Assembly: GCA_041629655.1 (NCBI GenBank)
Contig: JBFKMV010000009.1
Location: 1-54,646 of the forward strand
Length of the DNA stretch: 54,646 nt
Direction of reading: 5' to 3'
From: JBFKMV01 sp041629655
GTDB lineage: Bacteria; Acidobacteriota; Polarisedimenticolia; Polarisedimenticolales; Polarisedimenticolaceae
In this document: in pieces, positions 1-8,816 of the stretch
How the letters are laid out: each line of letters begins with the position of its first letter
Position numbering within the stretch: position 1 is the stretch's first letter
Made by a program: the position numbers and the translations under genes
Notes under the pieces: model-generated
Databases searched by the model: none
Told to the model about the DNA's origin: nothing
What the model saw: only the letters and a program-made list of their open reading frames with translations

Positions 1-92
1 AGCTTGAGCACCATGTGGCTGATCGAGCTCCAGACGAACACGAGCACGGCGGACAGCAGGATCGGGAGCCAGAGCGCGGATAGCGAGACCAT
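1..92 (-). CDS. Partial small membrane protein (N-terminus only)
   Basis: The reading frame starts at the ATG complementary to 90-92, with a GGAGG ribosome binding site about 7 bases upstream, and runs off the left edge of the window. About 30 residues are visible. They begin MVSLSALWLPILLSAVLVF, a hydrophobic stretch that would form an N-terminal membrane anchor, followed by a polar turn (WSSISHMVLK). It resembles the start of a family of short uncharacterised bacterial membrane proteins, but too little is present to assign a function. It is divergent from the MscS-like gene, with 203 bases between the two starts. Confidence 0.6.
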   Translation of the reverse strand, partial: MVSLSALWLPILLSAVLVFVWSSISHMVLK

Positions 93-295
93 GGTCGGTA
101 CCTCCTCGTTCGTTCGGGGCCGCGGCAAGCGAGAGGTCGGACGGGGAGTCGCGCAGGGCCCGGGTAGGCGGAACTCTACGCCGATCCGGGGTCGGGAATC
201 AACGGCCGGGCAGCCCCTCGTTGTAATCTGCGGCCACGAACGGGTCGGCCGGAGCGTCACCGGGACGATTCCCTCGCCGCCCGGCGGAGGTTCCC

Positions 296-1123
296 ATGAA
301 TCAGCAAGCAACGACCGGATCGATCGGTGCGGCGCTGTCGCGGTTGTGGGGGCAGGTGGTCGACTTCCTGCCCACGCTGCTGGCCGCGGCGCTGACGGTG
401 CTGGCCGGTTGGCTCGTCGCACGCCTGCTGCGCTGGTTGGCCACCCGGCTGATCGACCGGCTGGCCCGTCTGGCGCCGGGCCGGGCCGTCGAGGGCGAGC
501 TGCGCGCCTCGGGAGTCGAGCGGCTGGCGGCGGAGGCGGTCGGGCGGGTCGTGTTCTGGGCGGTGTTCCTGTTCTCGCTCGCCGTGGCGGGCGAGGTGCT
601 GGGTCTGGACGTGATCAGCAGCGGGCTGAGCGGTCTGGCCGGCTACCTGCCCAGCGTGCTGGCCGCGGTGCTGGTGGCGATCGCCGGGATCGTGCTCGGC
701 AACCTGGCGCGCAACTGGATCGTCGGCGCCACCGCGCGGGCGCGGATCAGCTACGGCGAGCTTGCCGGCCAGACCACGCGGGGCGCGATCTGGCTGGTCG
801 CCGGGGTCGTCGCGCTGGACCAGATCGGCATCGAGAGCGCGCTGTTGATCCTGACCGTCGGCATCCTGGTCGGGACGGCGGTCGGCAGCGCGGCGCTGGC
901 GTTCGCGCTGGGCTCGCGCGAGACGGTCGGCAACTTCATCGCGGTGCACTACCTCGGGCAGAGCTATCGCATCGGCGACACGGTGCGCAGCGGAGAGTTC
1001 CGGGGGAAGATCGTCGAGTTCACGCGCACGGCGGTGGTGCTCGACACGCCCGAGGGACGGGCGCTGGTCCCGGCCAGCGAGTTCGGCGGCCGCGCCTCGG
1101 TGCTGCTGCGCGAGGAGGGCTAG
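296..1123 (+). CDS. MscS-like / conserved-TM-helix membrane protein
   Basis: A 275-aa membrane protein starting at ATG 296 after a GGAGG site. The first ~40 residues form a TM helix rich in Leu/Ala, followed by a basic amphipathic stretch. Further helices lie near residues 80-100, 120-145, 165-180 and 185-205. The glycine/alanine-rich last helix (ILVGTAVGSAALAFALGS) and the following beta segment (VGNFIAVHYLGQSYRIGDTV) resemble the pore helix and start of the beta domain of small MscS-type mechanosensitive channels. The protein ends soon after a short beta domain and lacks the large C-terminal domain of MscS. The stop codon directly abuts the GTG of the next gene, so it is likely co-expressed with the MgtE pair. 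A role in ion or osmotic homeostasis is inferred. Confidence 0.75.
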   Translation: MNQQATTGSIGAALSRLWGQVVDFLPTLLAAALTVLAGWLVARLLRWLATRLIDRLARLAPGRAVEGELRASGVERLAAEAVGRVVFWAVFLFSLAVAGEVLGLDVISSGLSGLAGYLPSVLAAVLVAIAGIVLGNLARNWIVGATARARISYGELAGQTTRGAIWLVAGVVALDQIGIESALLILTVGILVGTAVGSAALAFALGSRETVGNFIAVHYLGQSYRIGDTVRSGEFRGKIVEFTRTAVVLDTPEGRALVPASEFGGRASVLLREEG

Positions 1124-1981
1124 GTGAGCCTGGACCGCCAGCTGTCGCGGGTGTTCGTGAGAGACCACCCGGCCGACGCCGCTCGCACGCTGGAAGCGCT
1201 GGCCCCCGACGAAGCCGTGGCGGCGCTGGCCGAGCTGCCTCCCGGGCTGGCCGCCCGCGCCCTGCAAGCGATGGAGGCGTCGTTCGCCGCGGCGTGCCTG
1301 CTGCGGTCGCCGAAAACGCGCGCCGCGGAGGCGCTGCGGGAGCTGCCCGCCGCGGCCGCGGCCCGGATCGCGGGACGTCTCGACGCCGAGAGCCGCGGGC
1401 TGCTGCTGGCGGACCTGCCGTCCGAAGTCGCCGACCCGATCCGGCGGATGGTGCGCCATCCCGCCGGCACGGCCGGCGCACTGATGGACCCGGACGTGGC
1501 GGCGCTTCCCGAGGACATCACCACGGGCGAGGCTCGCAGGCGCGTCCGGCGCGACGCACGGCGCGTGCTGTACTACCTCTACGTCACCGACCGCGAGCAG
1601 CGCGTCTCGGGCGTGGTCAACCTTCGCGAGCTGATGCTGGCGCCCGCCGACCGAACGTTGGGCGCGGTGATGGTCCGGCCGGTCACGACGCTCTCCGCGC
1701 ACGCGCGCCGCGAGGCGATCCTGGCCCACCCGGGGTGGCGGGAGTTCCATGCGCTCCCCGTCGTCGACGGCAGCGGCGTGTTGCTCGGCGTGTTGCGCTA
1801 CGAGACGCTGCGGCAGCTCGAGCTGGAGGGTGGGCCGGAGGCCGGGCGTGGCCCGCTGGCGCTCGGCCTGGCGCTGGGCGAGGTCTACCTGACGGCGTTG
1901 ACCGCGATGCTCCAGGGAATGCTCGATACCGTCGGCAAGCTGGAGCCTGAATCGACGAAGGAGGAGCGCGATGGGCGCTGA
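1124..1981 (+). CDS. Soluble MgtE-N / CBS-domain protein without the membrane channel
   Basis: A 285-aa protein starting with GTG directly after the preceding TAG. The first ~120 residues carry the Ala/Leu-rich helical repeats of the MgtE intracellular N domain, including an RHPAGTAGALMDPDV segment at the junction with the CBS region. A CBS pair follows (about 120-250). There is no hydrophobic membrane domain, so it corresponds to only the cytosolic Mg-sensing half of MgtE. The next gene is a complete MgtE with the same N-CBS layout, and the two overlap by 11 bases. The likely role is a regulatory partner or decoy sensor for the transporter; this is inference from architecture. It may have arisen by duplication and loss of the channel. 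Confidence 0.75.
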   Translation: MSLDRQLSRVFVRDHPADAARTLEALAPDEAVAALAELPPGLAARALQAMEASFAAACLLRSPKTRAAEALRELPAAAAARIAGRLDAESRGLLLADLPSEVADPIRRMVRHPAGTAGALMDPDVAALPEDITTGEARRRVRRDARRVLYYLYVTDREQRVSGVVNLRELMLAPADRTLGAVMVRPVTTLSAHARREAILAHPGWREFHALPVVDGSGVLLGVLRYETLRQLELEGGPEAGRGPLALGLALGEVYLTALTAMLQGMLDTVGKLEPESTKEERDGR

Positions 1982-3278
1982 CCGTCCGCGAGGAATCGAA
2001 TCGCTCGTCCGGGGTCTGCTCGAGCGGTATCCGGAACAGGCGGCGCGGCAGCTCGAGGGCGCTTCCGCCCGCGATGCGGCCCGGCTGCTGGAAGGTGCGC
2101 CGTCGAAGACCGCCGCCGCGGTGGTGGCGCGGCTGACCTCGACCGCCGCCACGCGGTTCCTCGAGCTCATGCAACCCGCTGCCGCAGCGGCGCTGCTGAA
2201 GTTGCTCGAGCCGGCGCGCGCGGCCACGCTGGTCGCCGCGGCCGAACGGTCCGCCGGCGAGCGCTGGCTGACGCTGCTGGACCCCGCCACCGCACACGAG
2301 CTGCGCGAGCTGGGCCGCTATCCCGCGGACAGCGCCGGCGGCCTGATGGACCCGCGCGTGCTCGCGGCGCCCGCGGACATGAAGGTCGGCGAGGTGCTGC
2401 GGCGACTGCGCGCGTTTCGCGACCGCAAGCTGCGCCGGGTGTTCCTGGTCGACGCCGAGGGCCACCTCACCGGATCGATCCAGCTCCAGGAGCTGGCGCT
2501 CGCCGACCCCGGCGAGCGGTTGGAGCAGCTCGAGGTCGCCGGGCCGGTGAGCGTGCAGGCCACCTCCGGCCTCGAGGAAGTGATGGAGGTGCTGGAGACG
2601 CACAACATCGGCACGCTGCCCGTGGTGGACTTCGCCGGGCGGCTGGTCGGCGTGATCCGCCACGACGCGCTGATCACGGCCGCACGCGAGGAGGCGACGT
2701 CCGACCTCCAGGCGATGGTCGGCGCCAGCCGCCAGGAACGCGCGTTGTCGAAGGTCTCGTTCGCGGTGCGCAAGCGGTTGCCGTGGCTGGAGGTCAACCT
2801 GGGCACGGCGTTCCTGGCCGCGGCCGTGGTCGGCCTGTTCGAGCAGACGATCGCCCGCAACACCGCGCTGGCGGTGCTGCTGCCGGTGGTGGCGGGGCAG
2901 TCCGGCAACACGGGTTCCCAGGCCCTGGCGGTGACGATGCGCGGTCTCGCGCTCCGGGAGGTGCGGGCGCGGCAGTGGCTCAAGGTCTGCTGGAAGGAGG
3001 TCAACGTCGCGCTGTTCAACGGCATTGCGGTCGCGCTGACGACGGCGCTGTTCGTCTGGATCTGGAGCCGATCGACCGGGCTGGCGCTGGTGATCGGAAT
3101 GTCGATGGTGGTCTCGATGGTCGCGGCCGGCCTGTCGGGTGCGGCGATTCCGATGCTGCTGACCTCGCTGGGGCAGGACCCCGCGCAGTCCTCGTCGATC
3201 ATCCTGACCACGGTCACGGACGTGGTGGGCTTCTTCAGCTTCCTCGGGATCGCGACCCTGTTATCCTCGATGCTCTGA
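1971..3278 (+). CDS. mgtE: Magnesium transporter MgtE
   Basis: A 435-aa protein with the full MgtE order: helical N domain (about 10-120), two CBS domains (about 125-250) and about five TM helices (from about residue 270). The membrane part holds the conserved AGQSGNTGSQ stretch after the first TM helix and the TTVTDVVGF segment in the last helix, whose Asp corresponds to the Mg-binding pore residue of known MgtE channels. It should move Mg2+ inward across the inner membrane, gated by Mg binding to the N and CBS domains. The ATG at 1971 lies inside the end of the upstream gene and follows AAGGAGGAG, so translation is coupled. Confidence 0.92.
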   Translation: MGADRPRGIESLVRGLLERYPEQAARQLEGASARDAARLLEGAPSKTAAAVVARLTSTAATRFLELMQPAAAAALLKLLEPARAATLVAAAERSAGERWLTLLDPATAHELRELGRYPADSAGGLMDPRVLAAPADMKVGEVLRRLRAFRDRKLRRVFLVDAEGHLTGSIQLQELALADPGERLEQLEVAGPVSVQATSGLEEVMEVLETHNIGTLPVVDFAGRLVGVIRHDALITAAREEATSDLQAMVGASRQERALSKVSFAVRKRLPWLEVNLGTAFLAAAVVGLFEQTIARNTALAVLLPVVAGQSGNTGSQALAVTMRGLALREVRARQWLKVCWKEVNVALFNGIAVALTTALFVWIWSRSTGLALVIGMSMVVSMVAAGLSGAAIPMLLTSLGQDPAQSSSIILTTVTDVVGFFSFLGIATLLSSML

Positions 3279-3296
3279 CCGAAGCAGGAGGGGATC

Positions 3297-4082
3297 ATGG
3301 CCCGAGTCAATCTGACCGACCGCCTCGAACAGGAATACGTCCGGCTTTACGAGACCTGCGAGATCCGACAGGAGCGGTTCGGCGAGGTCGACGCCGTTGC
3401 CGTCGCCGTGCTCCGCGACCGCGCGCGCTACGAGCAGGTCGGGGATCCGCTCGGGATTCCGTGGTACCTGGTGGCGGCGATCCACAATCTCGAGAGCAGC
3501 CGCCGCTTCGACCGCCACCTGCACAACGGCGACCGGCTGACGGCGCGCACGACGCACTGGCCGCCCGGGCGACCGGCGGGCGGTGAGCCGCCGTTCACCT
3601 GGGAGGAAAGCGCAACGGACGCGTTGAAGCTGCGGCGGCTGCACCAGGTCGACGCGTGGCCGCTCGCGCGCGTGCTCTACGAGGCCGAGGGCTACAACGG
3701 ATTCGGCTATCGCCTGCACCACCCCGAGGTGCTCTCGCCCTACCTGTGGGGCTTCTCCAAGCACTACGACCGCGGCAAGTACGTCGCCGACGGGACGTGG
3801 TCCGCCACCGCGCGATCGCGGCAGTGCGGCGCGGGCTCGCTGATCCGGCGGCTCGAGGAGCGGGGCGACATCCCGGCGCTGTCGGGCAGGATGCCGCGCA
3901 AGGCGCTGCTGGTCTACAGCCCGCGGCGGAAGCGCGAGCGCGCCGACGACCTGCAGCGCTTCCTGAACACGTTCCCGGGCATCGTGTTGCGGGTGGACGG
4001 CGTCGCGGGCCCGAAGTCGTCGGACGCCGTCCGCGAGGTGTTCGGCTTCTATCTCGAGGGTGATCCGCGTGCGGAGGAGTAG
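3297..4082 (+). CDS. Lysozyme-family putative peptidoglycan-binding protein
   Basis: A 261-aa protein starting at ATG 3297 after GCAGGAGGGG. Residues around WYLVAAIHNLESS and EGYNGFGYR match the lysozyme-like family often annotated as putative peptidoglycan-binding domain proteins (COG5526-type). The Glu in HNLESS is a candidate catalytic acid. The C-terminal part (KALLVYSPRRK... to GVAGPKSSDAVREVFGF) resembles a peptidoglycan-binding repeat. No signal peptide is visible, so export, if any, would need another route; phage-type endolysins share this feature. It is the fourth gene in the plus-strand run and overlaps the next gene by 23 bases. A cell-wall target is family knowledge, not proven here. 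Confidence 0.7.
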   Translation: MARVNLTDRLEQEYVRLYETCEIRQERFGEVDAVAVAVLRDRARYEQVGDPLGIPWYLVAAIHNLESSRRFDRHLHNGDRLTARTTHWPPGRPAGGEPPFTWEESATDALKLRRLHQVDAWPLARVLYEAEGYNGFGYRLHHPEVLSPYLWGFSKHYDRGKYVADGTWSATARSRQCGAGSLIRRLEERGDIPALSGRMPRKALLVYSPRRKRERADDLQRFLNTFPGIVLRVDGVAGPKSSDAVREVFGFYLEGDPRAEE

Positions 4083-4608
4083 CCCGCTGCTCGACGCGGC
4101 GGCGCTCGCAGCGGTCGCGCTGGCCCTGGTCGCGGCGCTGGCGTGTGGCGGTGGGCCCGGAGCGCCCGCGCCCGACAGTGCCCCGGTCCCGGCGCCCGCG
4201 CCCGAATCGAAGCTGCGTACGTTCGAGCGGGACGGTGAGCTGTGGCTGGAACGGGCGGGCGAGCAGCCCCAACGGCTCGCCGACGACGGCCGCGGCTACG
4301 TGGCGCACGTCTCGCCCGACGGACGGTGGGTCGCCATCGACGTGGTGCTGTTCAGCAACCTCCAGGTCACACGGTTGATGCGACGCGACGACGCCAGCGG
4401 ACGGTTCGTGCCCGCGGCCAACCTCTCCACGGCGGCCTGGACCGCGGCGAAGGAGACGCTCGGCATCGGGATCGACGAGGTCGAGAACGCACGGTCGTCG
4501 TTCGCGGGCTGGTCGGAGGCGGGGGACGCCGCGCGGATCGAGCTGTCCGGGCTCGCTCCCGACGGCAGCGAGATCCGGCGGACCGAGCCGGTGCCGTTGC
4601 GGGACTGA
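4060..4608 (+). CDS. Hypothetical lipoprotein
   Basis: A 182-aa protein starting with GTG 4060 inside the end of the previous gene. The N-terminus has basic residues (VRRSS), a hydrophobic stretch and a lipobox ending ALAC, so Cys29 would be lipidated. A Pro/Ala-rich linker follows, then a beta-rich segment (FERDGELWLERAGEQPQRL, VAHVSPDGRWVAIDV) that looks like one or two TolB/PD40 propeller blades. I do not recognise a named family. The stop lies only 9 bases from the stop of the convergent RND gene, with no terminator between them. Confidence 0.65.
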   Translation: MIRVRRSSPLLDAAALAAVALALVAALACGGGPGAPAPDSAPVPAPAPESKLRTFERDGELWLERAGEQPQRLADDGRGYVAHVSPDGRWVAIDVVLFSNLQVTRLMRRDDASGRFVPAANLSTAAWTAAKETLGIGIDEVENARSSFAGWSEAGDAARIELSGLAPDGSEIRRTEPVPLRD

Positions 4609-4617
4609 GGGGACCGA

Positions 4618-7600
4618 CTACCGCTCGGCGGGATAGGCGAAGCTGCGGAAGTCGACGCCGTAGAACAGGGAGTACAGCGTCGGCACCACCCCCAGCGTCA
4701 GCGCCGTGGCGAACAGCAGTCCGAAGATGATCGCGATCGCCATCGGCTCCCACATCGCCCCGCCGCGCAGCCATAACGGGATCAGGCCGCCGATGGTGGT
4801 GAAGGTGGTCAACAGGATCGGGCGCAGGCGGCGCTGGGCCGACTCGATCACCGCGCGGGCGGGTGGGTGGCCGTTGTCTTCGATCTCGATGCGGATCCGG
4901 TCGATCAGCACGATCGCGTTGTTGATCACGATGCCGGCCAGCGAGATGATGCCGAGCAAGGTCATGAAACCGAAATACGACCGGGCGACCAGCAGTCCGA
5001 ACACCACGCCGATGATGCTGAGCGGAATCGTGAACAGGATGATCAGCGGCTTGCGGATCGAGTTGAACTGGGCGACGAGCAGCAGCACGATCAACAGCCC
5101 GGCGACGGGCAGCTTGGCCTGGATCGAGGCGTCGGCCTGCTGCGAGGTTTCCGCCTCGCCGCCGAACTGCCAGCCGTAGCCCAGCGCCCAGGCCGATTCC
5201 TGCTCGCGCAGCCACGGCCGCAGCGCGGCGTTGACCTCCGCCGCGGTGAACCCGGGCCGCAGCCCGGCCTCGACCGTCACGGTCCGCAGCCGGTCGCGCC
5301 GGTGGATCACCGACGGTTGCCACTCGACCTCGATGTCGGCCACCTGCGCCAGGGGCACCGAGCGCCCCGTTGCTTGCGCGTAGATGTTGAGCGTCTCGAG
5401 CTTGTCGATGTCCTGGCGCTCCGCGGCGGTCGAACGCAGCACGACCGGGATCAGGTCGTCGCCCTCGCGGAACTCGGTCACCGCCAGCCCGCTCAGGAAG
5501 GTCTGGAGCGAGATCGCCACGTCCTGGCTGGTCACGCCCGCCCGCCGGGCCCGCGGCTGGTCCACGCGGACGAACAGCTTCTTCGAGCGGGCCCCCCAAT
5601 CGTCGCCGAGCAGCACGGCGCCCGGTACCTCGGCCACCCGGTTCTTGATCCGCGCGACGATCCCGACCAGCGGCCGCAGCTCGCGCCCCGAGACGCGAAC
5701 CTCGACCGGCGGCCAGGCCGGCGGGCCGTTGCTCAACGGACGCACCGTCGCGATCAGCTCCGGGAAGCGGTCCCGGCAGTAGGTTTCGATCTCCGGAATC
5801 ATCACGTCGACGATGGCGCGCGAGCTGGCGTTGAGCAGGAACATCGCGTAGCTCGGCGCGAGCTGCTCGGGGCTGTAGGCCAGCACGAAGCGCGGGGCGC
5901 CCTGGCCGATAAACGCGCCCCAGCCGGTGATGCCATCGGCCCGGTCGGCCCCGACACGCCACGTCTGCTCGAGGTGTCGCTCGAGGTCGAGCACCAACTC
6001 CTCGGTCCTGCCGATCGGCGTGCCCGCGGGAAGATCGAGCTCGATGGTGAAGGTCGGGCGATCGTTCGGCGGGAAGAAGATGTTCGGCACCCATCGGAAA
6101 CCGGCCAGCGCCACCGCGAACACGAGGGCGATCACCCCCAGCGACAGCGCGCGATGCCGCAGCACGGTCAGCAGCGCACCGCGGTACCCGCGGTAGAACG
6201 GGGAGTCGAAGCCTCGATCGCCGCGGATCGCCTTGACGCGCAGGAACAACACGCACAACAGCGGGATCATGGTCAGCGCCAGCATCCACGAGCAGAGCAG
6301 CGTGATCGTGACCACCTTGAAAAGCGGCGCCGTGTACTCTCCGGTGGTCGACTCGGCGAGGAAGATCGGCAGGAACGCGGCGGACGTCGTCAGCGACGAG
6401 ACCAGCAGCGGGATCCTCAGCTCGTCGGCCGAATCGATCGCCGCGCGCACGGCCGGCTTGCCCTCGCTCATCTGCACCATGATCGATTCCGACATCACGA
6501 TCGCGTTGTCGACCAGCATCCCCAGCGCGATGATCAGCGAGGCGATCGACAGCTGGTCCAGTCCGATTCCGGTCAGCGCCATGACCAGGAAACTCGCCAC
6601 CATCGCCATCGGGATCAGGCTCGCCACGACCAGCCCGGTGCGGAAACCCAGGAAGATCAGCATCACCAGCGTCACGATCACGACCGCCTGGAGCAGGTTG
6701 ACCTTGAAGTCGTCGACCTTCTTCTTCACCGCGTCCGGCTGGAACTGGATCTCCTCGAACTCGACGCCGATCGGGTAATGACCCCGCACGCGGTCGATCG
6801 TCGCGCGCACCGCTTCACCCAGCACGCCGATGTTGCCGCCCTCGCGCATCGAGATCGCGAGCCCCAGCGCCGGGGCCCCGCTGACGCGCATCCGGGTCCG
6901 TGGCGGGTCGACGTAGCCGCGGCGGATCTCGGCCACGTCCCGGAGGAACAGCACGTCGCGGCGGCCCGGCAGGCGGATCACGGTGCGCTGGAGCTCGTCG
7001 AGCGTCTCGAAGTTGCCCGAGGGCTCGAGCGCCATCTCCTCCAGCGCGGTGCGGATCTCGCCGCCCGGAATGATGATGTTCTGCGATTCGAGGATCGATC
7101 GGAGCTGGACCGGCGACAGGCCCAGCTCGGCGAGGCGCGCGTTGTTGTACTCGACGAACACGCGCTCCTCCTGCGCGCCGTAGATCTCGACCTTGGCCAC
7201 CTCCTCGATCAGCAACAGCTCGTCGCGGACCTCGTCGGCGACCTGCTTGAGAAACCGGTAGTCGATCCCCTCGTCGCCGGTGATGCCGAGGATCACCCCG
7301 AACACGTCGCCGAACTCGTCGTTGACGTCGGGGCCGATCAGCCCGTCGGGCAGCTCGCCGCGGGCGCGATCGACCTTGCGGCGCAGGTCGTCGAAGATCG
7401 GCCGCATCGCGGTGTAGCGGTCCTTGAAGTTGACGTAGATCAACGAGACCCCGGTCTTGGACCGGCTGGTCATGAAGTCCAGCTCGGGCATCTCCTGGAT
7501 CGCCTTCTCCAGCTTGTCCGTGACCAGTTGCTCGACGCGCTCCGGGCTGGCGCCGGGGAAGACCGTCGTCACCAGCGCCGTGCGCACGATGAAGCCCGGG

Positions 7601-7710
7601 TCCTCGTTCTGCGGCAGGTTGAGGAACGCGCCCACGCCGGCCACCAGCACCAGGAGCAGGATCGTGAAGGTCAGGCGGTCCTTCTCGATCGCGGCCCGGG
7701 TCAGGCTCAT
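4618..7710 (-). CDS. RND-family efflux permease (AcrB/HAE-type)
   Basis: A 1030-aa inner-membrane pump of the usual RND size. It has an N-terminal TM helix (about 12-30), a first periplasmic loop, a TM block (about 335-560), a second periplasmic loop and a C-terminal TM block (about 860-1010). The TM4 motif LGMLVDNAIVMSE carries the proton-relay Asp at about residue 401, followed by Asn rather than the Asp-Asp pair of AcrB; single-Asp versions are common in this superfamily. It should expel small molecules using proton influx, together with the two genes upstream in the operon. Its ATG overlaps the TGA of the adaptor gene by 4 bases (ATGA). The substrate cannot be read from the sequence. Confidence 0.95.
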   Translation of the reverse strand: MSLTRAAIEKDRLTFTILLLVLVAGVGAFLNLPQNEDPGFIVRTALVTTVFPGASPERVEQLVTDKLEKAIQEMPELDFMTSRSKTGVSLIYVNFKDRYTAMRPIFDDLRRKVDRARGELPDGLIGPDVNDEFGDVFGVILGITGDEGIDYRFLKQVADEVRDELLLIEEVAKVEIYGAQEERVFVEYNNARLAELGLSPVQLRSILESQNIIIPGGEIRTALEEMALEPSGNFETLDELQRTVIRLPGRRDVLFLRDVAEIRRGYVDPPRTRMRVSGAPALGLAISMREGGNIGVLGEAVRATIDRVRGHYPIGVEFEEIQFQPDAVKKKVDDFKVNLLQAVVIVTLVMLIFLGFRTGLVVASLIPMAMVASFLVMALTGIGLDQLSIASLIIALGMLVDNAIVMSESIMVQMSEGKPAVRAAIDSADELRIPLLVSSLTTSAAFLPIFLAESTTGEYTAPLFKVVTITLLCSWMLALTMIPLLCVLFLRVKAIRGDRGFDSPFYRGYRGALLTVLRHRALSLGVIALVFAVALAGFRWVPNIFFPPNDRPTFTIELDLPAGTPIGRTEELVLDLERHLEQTWRVGADRADGITGWGAFIGQGAPRFVLAYSPEQLAPSYAMFLLNASSRAIVDVMIPEIETYCRDRFPELIATVRPLSNGPPAWPPVEVRVSGRELRPLVGIVARIKNRVAEVPGAVLLGDDWGARSKKLFVRVDQPRARRAGVTSQDVAISLQTFLSGLAVTEFREGDDLIPVVLRSTAAERQDIDKLETLNIYAQATGRSVPLAQVADIEVEWQPSVIHRRDRLRTVTVEAGLRPGFTAAEVNAALRPWLREQESAWALGYGWQFGGEAETSQQADASIQAKLPVAGLLIVLLLVAQFNSIRKPLIILFTIPLSIIGVVFGLLVARSYFGFMTLLGIISLAGIVINNAIVLIDRIRIEIEDNGHPPARAVIESAQRRLRPILLTTFTTIGGLIPLWLRGGAMWEPMAIAIIFGLLFATALTLGVVPTLYSLFYGVDFRSFAYPAER

Positions 7711-8816
7711 CCCGCGGCCTCGGGGACGAGCAGCTTGACCCGCTGGCCGTCGCTCAACCGCCGCACCCCGGCGGTCACGACCCGCTGGCCCTCGGACAGA
7801 CCCGACAGGATCTGCAGGCCGTCGGCGGTCAGCAGGCCGACCTCGACGGGCGTGCGGCGGACCACGCCCACCCCGGGTTCCGCCGCCGGCTCGAGCACGA
7901 ACACGAACCGGCCGTCGAGGTCCCCGGCCACGGCGTGCGTCGGCAGGTAGATCCGCTCCCCTCCGTTTCCGGTCTCGAAGCGGAAGCGAACGTTGGCCGC
8001 CATGCCGCTGCGCACGTCCGAGCCGGCGCGACCGAGCCGCACCTTCACCGGGAACGTGGTCGCGGTCCCCGTCGCGGCAACGCCGACCTCGGTCACCACA
8101 CCGTCGAACTCCGTCCCGGGCATCGCGTCGAACGACACCGTGACGGCGTCACCCTCGCGGATCTGCGAGATCAACACCTCCGGGATCGCGACCTCGACCT
8201 CGGACCGCGCCCCCGAGGTCAGCAGGACGACCTTCTGGCCCTGGTTGACGTTCTCGTTGACCTCGACGGAGACCGAGGCGATCGCGCCGTCGACCGGCGC
8301 CCGCAGGTTGGTGTAGTCGAGCCGCCGGCGTGCCGCCTCGAGGGACTGCCGGGCGCCATCGACCTGCGCCGACGAGGATTGCTGTCGCGCCAGCGCGGCG
8401 TCGAGCTGGTCCTGGGACGCGTTGCTGGCTTCCCACAAACCCCGCACCCGCTCCAGGTCGGACTCGGCGTTGCGGAGCGCCGCGGCGGCCTGGGCCAGCG
8501 CGGCCTCGGTTTGGCTCACGGCGATCTCGTAGTCCCGCTGCTCCAGGCGGGCGATCAGCTGCCCGGCTCGCACCGTGTCGCCCACCTTGACCGCGAGGCG
8601 CTCCACGGTTCCCGGCACCCGAAAGCTCAGCTCGGTCTCCCGGCCCGCGCGGGCGGTGCCCGGGAACGTCCGCTCCCGGCTCGCTCCCCGGGCGTACACC
8701 GTCGTGGTCAGCACGGGGCGCAGGATCTCCTCGGGCGGAGGCGCGTCGGCGCAGCCGGAGGCCAGCAACGGGGCGGCCAGCAGCGGGACGAGCAGCCGTT
8801 TCGATTTCGCTGTCAC
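7707..8816 (-). CDS. RND periplasmic adaptor (HlyD/MFP family) lipoprotein
   Basis: A 369-aa protein. I place the start at GTG 8816, where GTGA overlaps the TGA of the upstream TolC-like gene; the open frame extends further but only as out-of-frame sequence of that gene. The N-terminus shows a basic start (TAKSKR), a hydrophobic segment and lipobox ASGC with Cys22. Next come the lipoyl-like half (PGTVERLAVKVGDTVRAGQL), an alpha-hairpin (about 100-165), the second lipoyl half (LRAPVDGAIASVSVEVNE) and beta-barrel domains. It bridges the RND pump and the outer-membrane channel in the periplasm. Confidence 0.93.
   Translation of the reverse strand: MTAKSKRLLVPLLAAPLLASGCADAPPPEEILRPVLTTTVYARGASRERTFPGTARAGRETELSFRVPGTVERLAVKVGDTVRAGQLIARLEQRDYEIAVSQTEAALAQAAAALRNAESDLERVRGLWEASNASQDQLDAALARQQSSSAQVDGARQSLEAARRRLDYTNLRAPVDGAIASVSVEVNENVNQGQKVVLLTSGARSEVEVAIPEVLISQIREGDAVTVSFDAMPGTEFDGVVTEVGVAATGTATTFPVKVRLGRAGSDVRSGMAANVRFRFETGNGGERIYLPTHAVAGDLDGRFVFVLEPAAEPGVGVVRRTPVEVGLLTADGLQILSGLSEGQRVVTAGVRRLSDGQRVKLLVPEAAG

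Noticed and set aside
257..2290. Long minus-strand open frame over the MscS-like and MgtE genes
   Set aside because: Arg/Ala/Gln-rich shadow sequence with no family features; the plus strand has clear families and ribosome binding sites.
4867..7950. Very long open frame on the plus strand opposite the RND permease and adaptor genes
   Set aside because: Its translation is low-complexity His/Arg/Asp/Gln-rich sequence typical of an antisense frame in high-GC DNA, while the minus strand encodes a complete RND pump.
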